Shown: positions 8,635 to 15,582 of the stretch, piece by piece
Layout: each line of letters opens with the position of its first letter
How positions within the stretch are numbered: the stretch's first letter is position 1
From: an uncultured Prevotella sp.
GTDB lineage: Bacteria > Bacteroidota > Bacteroidia > Bacteroidales > Bacteroidaceae
Assembly: GCA_900546345.1 (NCBI GenBank)
Contig: URCI01000037.1
Span: 1 to 28,560, forward strand
Direction of reading: 5' to 3'
Length of the DNA: 28,560 nt
The notes under the pieces: generated by a model
What the model saw: only the letters and a program-made list of their open reading frames with translations
Database searches by the model: none
What the model was told of the DNA's origin: nothing
Translations under genes and position numbers: made by a program

Positions 8635-9216
8635 TTACTTTTTTGCTGTCTGCAGGTGCCGCATTTCGTGTCCTCCCCATGTTGTGTCGTTGACATATTC
8701 AAAGCCGAGACTGCGATAGAGACGCTCGGCTCCTGGATTGCCTTTGTCTACGAGCAGTCCGACGGGCTGCTTCTGCCCCTTCTGATCGATGAGCTTTTTC
8801 AGCAACAGCGTGGCGATGCCTTGGTGACGGTAGCGCTCGTCGACAGCTAACGAGTCGATGTAAAACTCTCCAGTCTGTGTCTCGTCGTCCATACCGCGGA
8901 AGTCACGGTCTAAGAACTTCTTGGCAGCTTGCAGAAAAGCTTCTCGAAGTCTATGCAGGTCAGAGCCGTCGTAGCCGACGATGACACCCGCGACCACGGG
9001 ATTTCCTTCGGCTGCGTTATCATCGAGTGCCACCATTGCGTTGCGGTAACTATATTGGCTGTCGTCTCTTCTGACCAGGGCCGTCATCATGCGATGGAAG
9101 TCCTCTAAAGTGTGGCTTGGCCCTGCGAAGTTCTGACAACACTCGTGGTTCATCGCCAACATGATGAGAGAGGCGATAGACTCAGCTTGTTCGATGGATG
9201 CTGGAACGATTTTCAT
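8635..9216 (-). CDS. GNAT-family N-acetyltransferase
   Basis: A 193-residue cytosolic acetyltransferase. The acetyl-CoA pyrophosphate-binding motif is clear (DERYRHQGIATLLLKKLID, around residues 136-154). A C-terminal GNPGAERLYRSLGFEYVND segment matches GNAT motif B, and SLAVDERYRHQG forms the beta4-alpha3 core. The substrate (small amine, peptide N-terminus or protein lysine) cannot be told. The ATG at 9216 gives the normal GNAT N-terminus MKIVPASIEQAESIASL. It stands alone between the efflux operon promoter and the radical SAM gene, on the same strand as both. Confidence 0.88.
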   Translation of the reverse strand: MKIVPASIEQAESIASLIMLAMNHECCQNFAGPSHTLEDFHRMMTALVRRDDSQYSYRNAMVALDDNAAEGNPVVAGVIVGYDGSDLHRLREAFLQAAKKFLDRDFRGMDDETQTGEFYIDSLAVDERYRHQGIATLLLKKLIDQKGQKQPVGLLVDKGNPGAERLYRSLGFEYVNDTTWGGHEMRHLQTAKK

Positions 9217-9325
9217 AAATATAATCTATATTTGATAGCCCGACGAAAGTCAAGTGTTGATCATGTGAAAGTATTTCTATGCCTGGAGATGAAACCGTGC
9301 TTTGCTTGTGAACAGGTCTTTTGCT

Positions 9326-10093
9326 TTAATACGAAGCCGTGCAGGGAATGCCCAATGCAATGACGCGGTCGCGGATAGCATCCAGTTCCTCATGTGAAGC
9401 CTTGCGCAGTTTTTGGTCTGGCGTCTCGCGGTCGATGGTATAGACCATCACTTCTTGCGGCTGAATGTATTTGACAGCGTCGAGCCACGGCGCCACATAT
9501 TCTTCACCCGTATTGTCCGTGCCGTCGCCTTTCATGAACATGGTCTGGATGATCACGTGTCCCTTGAACCATCGCATGTTCTCAATGATGTCCTTGACAT
9601 CGTAGGAGGGCTGCGTTGGACGATCCACCTTACGGATATAGTCCATGCTGACCGTATCAAGTTTCAGAATGTTGTTGTCCACTTTCAGCAGAGCCTGTCG
9701 GATGTCGTCATGTCCGGAGAAAGTGGCATTGCTCAGCACACTGATCTTTGCCTTCGGGCACCACTTGTCACGCAGCCGGATGGTGTCGTCGATGATACCG
9801 GGAAACTCAGGATGACTGGTGGGCTCACCATTTCCCGCGAAGGTAAGCACGTCGGGTTGCTCCTGGTCGTTGTGCATCTTGATGAGCTGCTTTTCCAAAG
9901 CTTCCGCCACCTGCTGCCGCGTAGGATGAGGTGAATGTGTGCGGCGGTCCTTGTTAAAGCCACATTCACAATACAGGCAATCGAAGGTGCATATCTTCCC
10001 GTCTGCCGGCATCAGGTTCACGCCTAAGCTCAGTCCTAAACGGCGGCTGTGAACCGGTCCGTAGATGGGACTGGGATAAATAACAGTACTCAT
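9326..10093 (-). CDS. Radical SAM protein
   Basis: A 255-residue radical SAM enzyme beginning MSTVIYPSPIYGPVHSRRLG. The iron-sulfur motif is CX3CX2C at Cys35, Cys39 and Cys42 (CTFDCLYC). LTFAGNGEPTSHPEF near residue 90 is the glycine-rich SAM-binding strand. The compact size and GPVHSRRLG N-terminus resemble the COG0731-like group of small radical SAM proteins, whose reaction is not settled. A longer frame begins with a TTG at 10123, but that TTG lies inside the -7 promoter motif, so the ATG at 10093 is chosen. It is divergent from ftsX. Confidence 0.88.
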   Translation of the reverse strand: MSTVIYPSPIYGPVHSRRLGLSLGVNLMPADGKICTFDCLYCECGFNKDRRTHSPHPTRQQVAEALEKQLIKMHNDQEQPDVLTFAGNGEPTSHPEFPGIIDDTIRLRDKWCPKAKISVLSNATFSGHDDIRQALLKVDNNILKLDTVSMDYIRKVDRPTQPSYDVKDIIENMRWFKGHVIIQTMFMKGDGTDNTGEEYVAPWLDAVKYIQPQEVMVYTIDRETPDQKLRKASHEELDAIRDRVIALGIPCTASY

Positions 10094-10120
10094 AACTTCA
10101 TATTTATAATTTGTCTTGAG

Positions 10121-10128
10121 CAAAGTTA
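10121..10128 (-). promoter_or_regulatory. -7 promoter element of the radical SAM gene
   Basis: The complement of 10121-10128 reads TAACTTTG, matching the Bacteroidetes -7 consensus, about 28 bases before the ATG at 10093. No TTTG is found at the expected -33 distance. The motif rules out the in-frame upstream TTG as a start. Confidence 0.55.
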
Positions 10129-10213
10129 ATAAAAATATATCATTACTGACACTTTTCTTGTTGATTATTTGGTTAATTCAAGTTAATCATCTCTTTCTCT
10201 CTAATATTTTGAT

Positions 10214-10221
10214 TAACTTTG
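10214..10221 (+). promoter_or_regulatory. -7 promoter element of the ftsX cluster
   Basis: TAACTTTG at 10214-10221 matches the -7 consensus and lies 31 bases before the ATG at 10252. A -33 TTTG at the right spacing is absent. It is back to back with the radical SAM promoter about 90 bases away, making 10094-10251 a divergent promoter region. Confidence 0.55.
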
Positions 10222-10251
10222 TATCCAAATGCAAGATTATTGACCACTGCA

Positions 10252-11136
10252 ATGGGAAAGAAAAGGAATAAGGTAAGCAGGCACACTGGGCGTCTGCAAG
10301 CTGTTACTTTGTGTATCAGCACGGCCATGGTGCTCGTGCTGTTGGGGCTTGTCGTGTTTTCTACGTTGACCGGCCGCAATCTTTCGTCGTATGTAAAGGA
10401 GAACCTTGTCGTCACCATGATGCTCGAACAGGATATGAGTGACAACGAAGCCATCACGATGTGCTCTCATCTGAAGCAGCAACCTTATATCAAGCAAGTG
10501 CACTTCATCAGCAAGCGTGCTGCTTTGGCTGATGCTACCCGTCAGATGGGTGCCGATCCCTCTGAGTTTACCGATGGCATCAATCCTTTCCCCTCATCTG
10601 TCGAGCTGACGCTGAAGAGCGACTATGCCAACAACGACTCGCTGAAATGGATTTCGGCACAGCTGAAGCACTATCCTAAGGTGTCGGAGATCAACTATCA
10701 GAAGGATTTGGTCGATGCTGTCAACCGTAACCTGACGAAGATCGGTATCATCCTGCTCGTCATTGCGGCTTTGCTCACCTTTGTCTCGTTCTCGCTGATC
10801 AATAACACGGTGAAGCTTGGTATCTATGCACGCCGCTTCTCCATCCACACCATGAAACTCGTGGGTGCCTCGTGGGGATTTATCCGACGGCCCTTTATCC
10901 GCCGCGCTGTGCTGACCGGACTCTTGGCGGCTCTGCTGGCCATCGTGGTTTTAGGCGGTTGTGTATATGCGCTCTACCGCTATGAGCCTGAGATTCTCAA
11001 CATTGTGACTTGGCGAGAGATGACGATTACCGCTGTGGCCGTGGTCGCTTTTGGTATCATCATTACCGCCATCTGCGCCTCCATCTCGGTGAACCGCTTC
11101 CTGAAGATGAAGGCCGGAGAGCTGTATAAGATTTAA
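10252..11136 (+). CDS. ftsX: Cell-division protein FtsX (ABC transporter permease family)
   Basis: A 294-residue inner-membrane protein with the FtsX layout: a cytosolic basic N-terminus (MGKKRNKVSRHTGR), TM1 at about 17-40 and an extracellular domain of about 130 residues. A group of three further membrane helices makes up the C-terminal half, with RRFSIHTMKLVGASWGFIRRPF between them as in the family. FtsX pairs with the ATPase FtsE to control cell-wall hydrolases at division. No ftsE is adjacent here. The ATG at 10252 is preferred over an upstream TTG at 10219 that overlaps the -7 element. It leads a plus-strand cluster ending with folK. Confidence 0.88.
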   Translation: MGKKRNKVSRHTGRLQAVTLCISTAMVLVLLGLVVFSTLTGRNLSSYVKENLVVTMMLEQDMSDNEAITMCSHLKQQPYIKQVHFISKRAALADATRQMGADPSEFTDGINPFPSSVELTLKSDYANNDSLKWISAQLKHYPKVSEINYQKDLVDAVNRNLTKIGIILLVIAALLTFVSFSLINNTVKLGIYARRFSIHTMKLVGASWGFIRRPFIRRAVLTGLLAALLAIVVLGGCVYALYRYEPEILNIVTWREMTITAVAVVAFGIIITAICASISVNRFLKMKAGELYKI

Positions 11137-11274
11137 AGCCACACAAACTTTGGTTTAAAATCGCACAGATTTTGCGGTCTAAAGCCAGCCCTATTACCCC
11201 TTTGCAGCCTCAAGGGTCTGTTGAGGGTGATCGAATAAAGAAATATTGAACTTAGAATAAAGAATAAACAAAAT

Positions 11275-11553
11275 ATGGATAAAAGAAATTATGCATTCGA
11301 CCGTACCAACTTCACGTTGTTGGCTATCGGTTTCGCCATTGTGGTCATCGGCTTCATACTGATGAGTGGCAGCAGTTCTACGGAACAGGCTTTTAATCCC
11401 GACATCTTCAGCTTCCGCCGTATCAAGGTAGCTCCTGTGGTGTGCTTTGTAGGCTTCATCTCTATGATCTATGCGATCATCCGTAAGCCGAAGGACAATG
11501 GCGCAGAGAATGCTCCTGCTGAAAAGGCATCTAACAACGAGGAGGTGCAATGA
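11275..11553 (+). CDS. DUF3098 family small membrane protein
   Basis: A 92-residue protein with two predicted membrane helices (about 12-31 and 50-67) joined by a short loop, SSTEQAFNPDIFSFRRIKVAP. It ends in an acidic, low-complexity cytosolic tail. The FNPDIFSFRRI loop and overall length match DUF3098, a Bacteroidetes family of unknown function. Its position between ftsX and uppP suggests an envelope or cell-wall link, which is inference from context. Its last codons overlap the uppP start by four bases (ATGA), so the two are probably co-translated. The 138-base gap after ftsX holds only two imperfect 20-base direct repeats. Confidence 0.85.
   Translation: MDKRNYAFDRTNFTLLAIGFAIVVIGFILMSGSSSTEQAFNPDIFSFRRIKVAPVVCFVGFISMIYAIIRKPKDNGAENAPAEKASNNEEVQ
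11540..11546 (+). promoter_or_regulatory. Unusually strong Shine-Dalgarno site for uppP
   Basis: AGGAGGT sits three bases before the uppP ATG at 11550, inside the final codons of the DUF3098 gene (Glu-Glu-Val). Most Bacteroidetes starts lack such a site, so this one stands out, although the coding need for Glu-Glu could produce it by chance. Confidence 0.4.
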
Positions 11554-12380
11554 CACTCATTCAGACCATTATTATTGCGATCGTGGAGGGACTGACCGAG
11601 TTCCTTCCCGTGTCATCGACCGGCCACATGATCATCACCCAAAATCTTTTGGGTGTGCAACAAGGTGATCCTTTTGTCCATGCCTTCACGTTCATCATCC
11701 AGTTTGGTGCCATCCTTTCTGTGGTGTGTCTGTATTGGAAGCACTTCTTCCAGATGCGCAATGCCGATGAAGTGATGGAGAAGTTGCGTTTCTACGGACT
11801 GCTCATCGTGGGTGTACTTCCGGCTGTCGTGATCGGTCTTGCTGCCAAGAAGAGCGGATTGCTTGACTGGTTGCTTGACAGCGTAGAGGTGGTCGCCGCC
11901 ATGCTTGTCATTGGTGGCGTGTTCATGCTCTTTTGTGACCGCATCTTCAACAAAGGATCAGAGAACAATAAGGTCGACTGGAAGCGTGCTTTTATCATCG
12001 GCTGTTGGCAGTGTCTGTCAGTGATTCCGGGCACCAGCCGCAGTATGGCTACGATTGTCGGTGGCATGCAGCAGAAGCTCACACGCAAGCGCGCAGCTGA
12101 GTTCTCTTTTTTCCTTGCTGTGCCGACCATGGCGGGAGCTACACTTCTCGACTTGATTGACATGTTCAGCGAGGGGACGACCTGGGCCACTGGCAACAAT
12201 ATCATTCTGCTCATCGTGGGCTGTGTGATCGCTTTTGTGGTGGCAATGCTTGCTATGAAGTGGTTTGTCGGTTTCTTGACAAAATATGGTTTCAAGGCCT
12301 TCGGCTGGTACCGTATTGTAGTTGGAGTCGTGATCCTGTTGCTATTGGCAACGGGTCATTCACTTGTCATGGTTGATTAA
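11550..12380 (+). CDS. uppP: Undecaprenyl-diphosphatase (BacA/UppP)
   Basis: A 276-residue integral membrane phosphatase that converts undecaprenyl diphosphate to the monophosphate, recycling the lipid carrier for peptidoglycan and other envelope glycans. The ExxxE motif is at E13/E17, followed by FLPVSSTGH. The PGTSRS loop is at residues 160-165, so all known active-site elements are present. About eight hydrophobic helices and the length match the family. It overlaps DUF3098 by four bases and its TAA overlaps the truB ATG by one base (TAATG). Activity of this family also gives bacitracin tolerance. Confidence 0.96.
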   Translation: MTLIQTIIIAIVEGLTEFLPVSSTGHMIITQNLLGVQQGDPFVHAFTFIIQFGAILSVVCLYWKHFFQMRNADEVMEKLRFYGLLIVGVLPAVVIGLAAKKSGLLDWLLDSVEVVAAMLVIGGVFMLFCDRIFNKGSENNKVDWKRAFIIGCWQCLSVIPGTSRSMATIVGGMQQKLTRKRAAEFSFFLAVPTMAGATLLDLIDMFSEGTTWATGNNIILLIVGCVIAFVVAMLAMKWFVGFLTKYGFKAFGWYRIVVGVVILLLLATGHSLVMVD

Positions 12381-13159
12381 TGAGAGATTTTATCAAAGGA
12401 GAGATCCTGGCGATCGACAAGCCTTATGGCATGACGAGCTTTGGTGCGTTGGCACACATCCGTTTCTTGCTTTCGCAGAAGTTGGGACAGAAGGTCAAAG
12501 TAGGACATGCCGGTACGCTCGATCCCTTGGCAACTGGCGTTCTGATCCTCTGCACTGGCCATTGTACCAAACAGATAGAAACGCTGCAAAGCCATACAAA
12601 GGAATACACGGCAACGCTGCAGTTGGGTGCTACCACTGCCAGCTATGACCGTGAGCATGAGGTAAACGCTACCTATCCCGTAGAGCATATTACACGGGAG
12701 CTGATTCTCGATGCGTTGAAGCAGTTCGAGGGTGACATCCAGCAGGTGCCTCCTACCTACAGCGCTTGCAAGGTCGATGGGACACGGTCGTATCAGTTGC
12801 GTCGCAATGGCGAGGACGTGGAACTGAAACCCAAGGCTATACATATAGATAAGGTGGAGCTCACCGATTACGACGACGAGAAGAAGACGATGGCCATTCG
12901 TGTCGTCTGCGGTAAAGGTACCTACATCCGTGCGTTGGCACGGGACATTGGCCGCGCTCTGAATAGCGGTGCTTATCTCACGAGTTTGCGTCGGACACGT
13001 GTGGGCGACATCAGCGAGAACGACTGCATCGAGTTCAATCGTTTTGGAGAGTGGCTCGACAGTGAGATTCCCAACGAAGTGAGTGCTGCGGCACTCCAGC
13101 GGCCTGCCGAAGCGAAACCCCAGATCACTCCCAAGGCGGCCGACAGCTCTAAGAAATAA
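12380..13159 (+). CDS. truB: tRNA pseudouridine(55) synthase TruB
   Basis: A 259-residue cytosolic enzyme that isomerises U55 in the T-loop of most tRNAs. The catalytic aspartate is Asp48 in GHAGTLDPLATGVL. Downstream motifs (KEYTATLQLGATTASYD; PPTYSACKVDG; VVCGKGTYIRALARDIG) are in family order. A Ser/Ala/Lys-rich tail from about residue 235 extends past the core. Its ATG shares a base with the uppP stop, so translational coupling is likely. There is no separate promoter motif. Confidence 0.96.
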   Translation: MRDFIKGEILAIDKPYGMTSFGALAHIRFLLSQKLGQKVKVGHAGTLDPLATGVLILCTGHCTKQIETLQSHTKEYTATLQLGATTASYDREHEVNATYPVEHITRELILDALKQFEGDIQQVPPTYSACKVDGTRSYQLRRNGEDVELKPKAIHIDKVELTDYDDEKKTMAIRVVCGKGTYIRALARDIGRALNSGAYLTSLRRTRVGDISENDCIEFNRFGEWLDSEIPNEVSAAALQRPAEAKPQITPKAADSSKK

Positions 13160-13216
13160 ACAAAGTAAGTCCCAACCGGGATGATTGTCAGACAGAATAG
13201 AAAGGATATATACATT

Positions 13217-14410
13217 ATGAAATTATCGCAGTTCAAATTTAAGTTGCCACAAGAGTCTGTGGCTCTTTATCCTCACAGTATTGTGAGAGAGTATACGAAC
13301 GACGATGGTACGAAGGGCTCTTTCCGCATTACCCGTCGTGATGAGTCGCGTCTGATGGTGCTCCACCGGACGACTGGCGAGATTGAGCTTTTTAAGAAAG
13401 ACGCCAAGGGGCAGCCCATCAAAGGTGAGTACCTCGACTTCCGTAATGTCATTGATTATTTCGACGAGGGTGATGTGTTCATCCTCAATGATACCAAGGT
13501 CTTTCCTGCGCGGCTCTATGGAACGAAGGAGAAAACCGACGCCAAGATTGAGGTCTTTGTCCTGCGTGAGCTGAACGAGGAGACGCACCTGTGGGATGTG
13601 CTGGTGGAGCCCGCCCGCAAGATCCGTATTGGCAACAAACTGTTCTTTGATGAAGTAGGCACAATGGTGGCTGAGGTCTATGACAACACCACCAGTCGTG
13701 GCCGCTCCCTTCGCTTCCTCTATGACTGTTCTCATGAGCAGTTCAAGCGCGATCTCTTTGCGCTGGGCGAGGCACCACTGCCGGAGTATGTCCTCAATGG
13801 CCGTCCGGCGGATGAAGATATGAAGGGCATGCACGTCCACTCTCATGCGACGAAAGAAGACCTGGAGGATTTCCAGACGCTCTTCGCCCGCAACGAGGGT
13901 GCTGTCACCGTGCCTGCTACAGGACTGCACTTCAGCCGTGAGCTGTTGAAGCGCATGGAGATCAAGGGCATCAACACTGCTTTTATCACTTTGCACTGTG
14001 GCTTGGGCAACTTCTCACCGATCGAGGTAGAGGATCTTACCAAGCATAAGATGGACTCCGAGCAGATGTTTGTCAACAAGGAAGCTTGCGACATGGTCAA
14101 CTCAGCCAAAAAGGCCGGCCACCACATCTGTGCCGTGGGTACGAGTGTAGCCAAAGCCACAGAGACGGCCGTAGGCACTGATGGCTTCCTCAAGGAGTTT
14201 GACGGTTGGACCTCCAAGTTCATCTTCCCGCCCTACGAGTTTGGCCTTGCTGATACGATGATCGCCAATTTCTATCATCCCGAGTCTACGCTGCTGATGT
14301 CTACGGCGGCTTTCGGCGGTTACGAAAATGTGATGGCATGTTATGCCCTGGCTGTGAAGCATGGCTATAAGTTCGGCTGCTACGGCGATAGCTTGCTGAT
14401 CGTAGACTGA
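13217..14410 (+). CDS. queA: S-adenosylmethionine:tRNA ribosyltransferase-isomerase QueA
   Basis: Forms epoxyqueuosine in tRNA by transferring and isomerising the ribosyl part of SAM onto preQ1. The 397-residue product starts MKLSQFKFKLP. It contains DVFILNDTKVFPARL, VPATGLHFS near residue 235, FITLHCGLGNFSPI, and FIFPPYEFGLADTMIANFYHPESTLLM near the C-terminus, all QueA hallmarks. An in-frame ATG 36 bases upstream (13181) exists, but MKLSQFKF aligns with the family start, so 13217 is chosen. With truB it makes a tRNA-modification pair within the cluster. Confidence 0.95.
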   Translation: MKLSQFKFKLPQESVALYPHSIVREYTNDDGTKGSFRITRRDESRLMVLHRTTGEIELFKKDAKGQPIKGEYLDFRNVIDYFDEGDVFILNDTKVFPARLYGTKEKTDAKIEVFVLRELNEETHLWDVLVEPARKIRIGNKLFFDEVGTMVAEVYDNTTSRGRSLRFLYDCSHEQFKRDLFALGEAPLPEYVLNGRPADEDMKGMHVHSHATKEDLEDFQTLFARNEGAVTVPATGLHFSRELLKRMEIKGINTAFITLHCGLGNFSPIEVEDLTKHKMDSEQMFVNKEACDMVNSAKKAGHHICAVGTSVAKATETAVGTDGFLKEFDGWTSKFIFPPYEFGLADTMIANFYHPESTLLMSTAAFGGYENVMACYALAVKHGYKFGCYGDSLLIVD

Positions 14411-14433
14411 TCGCATCATAGATTTTAACGACA

Positions 14434-14438
14434 GGAGG
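14434..14438 (+). promoter_or_regulatory. Strong Shine-Dalgarno site for folK
   Basis: GGAGG at 14434-14438 lies five bases before the ATG at 14444. A clear Shine-Dalgarno site is uncommon in this phylum, and it fixes the folK start. Confidence 0.5.
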
Positions 14439-14443
14439 CTCTT

Positions 14444-14878
14444 ATGTCAGAAACGGCTCATCCTTCTTTGCATCAGGTCTATCTCAGCTTAGGCTCTAAC
14501 ATCGGCAACCGCCGCGGTCTCATCCGCCAGGCAGTGGAGAATCTTGAAAACAAGGTAGGGCATGTCTCTGCCTTGTCTTCGCTTCATGAAACGGAGCCGT
14601 GGGGCTTTGACTCACCCAATAAGTTTCTCAATGCCTGCTGCTGCTGTCAGACGACCTTGACTCCCCGCCAGGTGTTGTTGGCCACGCAGCGCATCGAGCG
14701 CGACTTGGGGCGCACCGGCAAGTCGGTGGATGGGGTTTATCAAGACCGTGTCATCGACATCGACATTTTACTCTATGATGACTGGCAGATCGATGAGCCC
14801 GACCTGAAGATCCCTCATCCGCTTATGCAGGAGCGGGCCTTCGTCATGGAGCCGCTCAAGGAAATATATAATGTATAA
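14444..14878 (+). CDS. folK: 6-hydroxymethyl-dihydropterin pyrophosphokinase (HPPK)
   Basis: A 144-residue cytosolic enzyme of folate synthesis that moves pyrophosphate from ATP to 6-hydroxymethyl-7,8-dihydropterin. SLGSNIGNR is at 15-23, ETEPWGF at 49-55, and the metal-binding aspartates are D105/D107 in RVIDIDILLYD. PHPLMQERAFVMEPL is near 124-138. Four consecutive cysteines at 65-68 are unusual. The last codons (Ile-Tyr-Asn-Val-stop) lie inside an AT-rich repeat array, so the original C-terminus may have been replaced. It is the last gene of the ftsX-folK cluster. Confidence 0.94.
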   Translation: MSETAHPSLHQVYLSLGSNIGNRRGLIRQAVENLENKVGHVSALSSLHETEPWGFDSPNKFLNACCCCQTTLTPRQVLLATQRIERDLGRTGKSVDGVYQDRVIDIDILLYDDWQIDEPDLKIPHPLMQERAFVMEPLKEIYNV

Positions 14879-15032
14879 TGTATAATGTATAGTGTATAGT
14901 GTATAAATTATAAATTATACTCTAAGCATACGATAGCACATTGTGTAGCTTTTGCTGTGTCGTTTTTATGTCGGTTTGTTATTATACATTATACATTATA
15001 CATTATACATTATACATTCTATATTATACATT
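14866..15032. repeat. AT-rich short-unit inverted array (ATTATACATT type)
   Basis: The left arm (about 14866-14930) repeats TATAATGTATAATGTAT with TATAGTGTAT variants. The right arm (14980-15032) is nearly pure ATTATACATT, its reverse complement. A 50-base unlike core lies between. The left arm overlaps the folK stop and the right arm abuts the rpsO terminator, so the array fills the whole gap between these convergent genes. Confidence 0.8.
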
Positions 15033-15035
15033 AAA

Positions 15036-15067
15036 AAAGCCCGGACTACCTCTGTAGTTCGGGCTTT
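15036..15067. terminator. Intrinsic terminator of rpsO, probably bidirectional
   Basis: A 14-bp stem (15036-15049 with 15054-15067, one G-T pair) and a 4-base loop. On the minus strand the stem runs into a T-tract (complement of A33-A38 of the 15000 block), so rpsO is its main client. On the plus strand CTTCTTCTT follows, so it may also stop folK transcripts. Confidence 0.85.
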
Positions 15068-15113
15068 CTTCTTGCCTAATTTTCTTCTCGTATGAAAGAA
15101 GCGATATGCGTGA

Positions 15114-15383
15114 TTACTTGCGGAGACCGAGAGCCTTCACAATTGCACGGTAACGCTCGATGTCACGATCCTTCAGATAGTCCAGCAGAGCACGACGCTT
15201 ACCTACCAGACGGGTCAGAGAGCGCGTTGTCACAAAGTCCTTGTGATGTGTCTTGACGTGCTCTGTCAGGTGAGCGATACGATAAGTGAACAGTGCGATC
15301 TGGCTCTCAGCAGAACCCGTGTCTGCATTGCTCTTGCCATACTGGCCGAAGATTTCCTCCTTCTTCTCTTTGTTTAAATACAT
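15114..15383 (-). CDS. rpsO: 30S ribosomal protein S15
   Basis: An 89-residue protein, the standard S15 length, which binds the central domain of 16S rRNA early in 30S assembly. FGKSNADTGSAESQIALFTYRIAHLTEHVKTHHKDF (partly quoted positions 13-50) and the tail SLTRLVGKRRALLDYLKDRD are diagnostic. It has its own promoter and terminator and is divergent from typA. The leader of about 100 bases from the -7 motif to the ATG could house S15 autoregulation, known in other bacteria, but no specific fold was identified. Confidence 0.97.
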   Translation of the reverse strand: MYLNKEKKEEIFGQYGKSNADTGSAESQIALFTYRIAHLTEHVKTHHKDFVTTRSLTRLVGKRRALLDYLKDRDIERYRAIVKALGLRK

Positions 15384-15491
15384 TGTTGTTGATGATTAAT
15401 GGTTGTTGCATCATTACATCCTTCGTCCGCAAGGGCCTTCATCAGAGCACAAGCGGCCTTAAATGCATCGGTATCTCCGAAAATGCGCTGC

Positions 15492-15499
15492 AAAGTTAC
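15492..15499 (-). promoter_or_regulatory. -7 promoter element of rpsO
   Basis: The complement of 15492-15499 reads TAACTTTG. The -33 region is not a clear TTTG. The motif is about 110 bases before the S15 start and about 45 bases from the oppositely directed typA element. Confidence 0.55.
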
Positions 15500-15541
15500 A
15501 AAAAAGTTCTCAGAATCAGCCACTTTTACCAGTTTTTTTTG

Positions 15542-15549
15542 TAATTTTG
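15542..15549 (+). promoter_or_regulatory. -7 promoter element of typA
   Basis: TAATTTTG at 15542-15549 fits the TAnnTTTG consensus and gives a leader of about 27 bases before the ATG at 15583. No -33 TTTG is seen at 19-21 bases upstream. Confidence 0.55.
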
Positions 15550-15582
15550 CAAGCAAATTATTAGCTCTATTAAGGTAAAGTA

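Noticed and set aside
9112..9363. A plus-strand frame ending in a cysteine-rich stretch
   Set aside because: It overlaps the acetyltransferase and radical SAM genes in antisense, and the cysteine spacing does not form a regular metal site.
11140..11185. Two imperfect 20-base direct repeats after ftsX
   Set aside because: Matches are weak and only two copies exist, so chance is likely.
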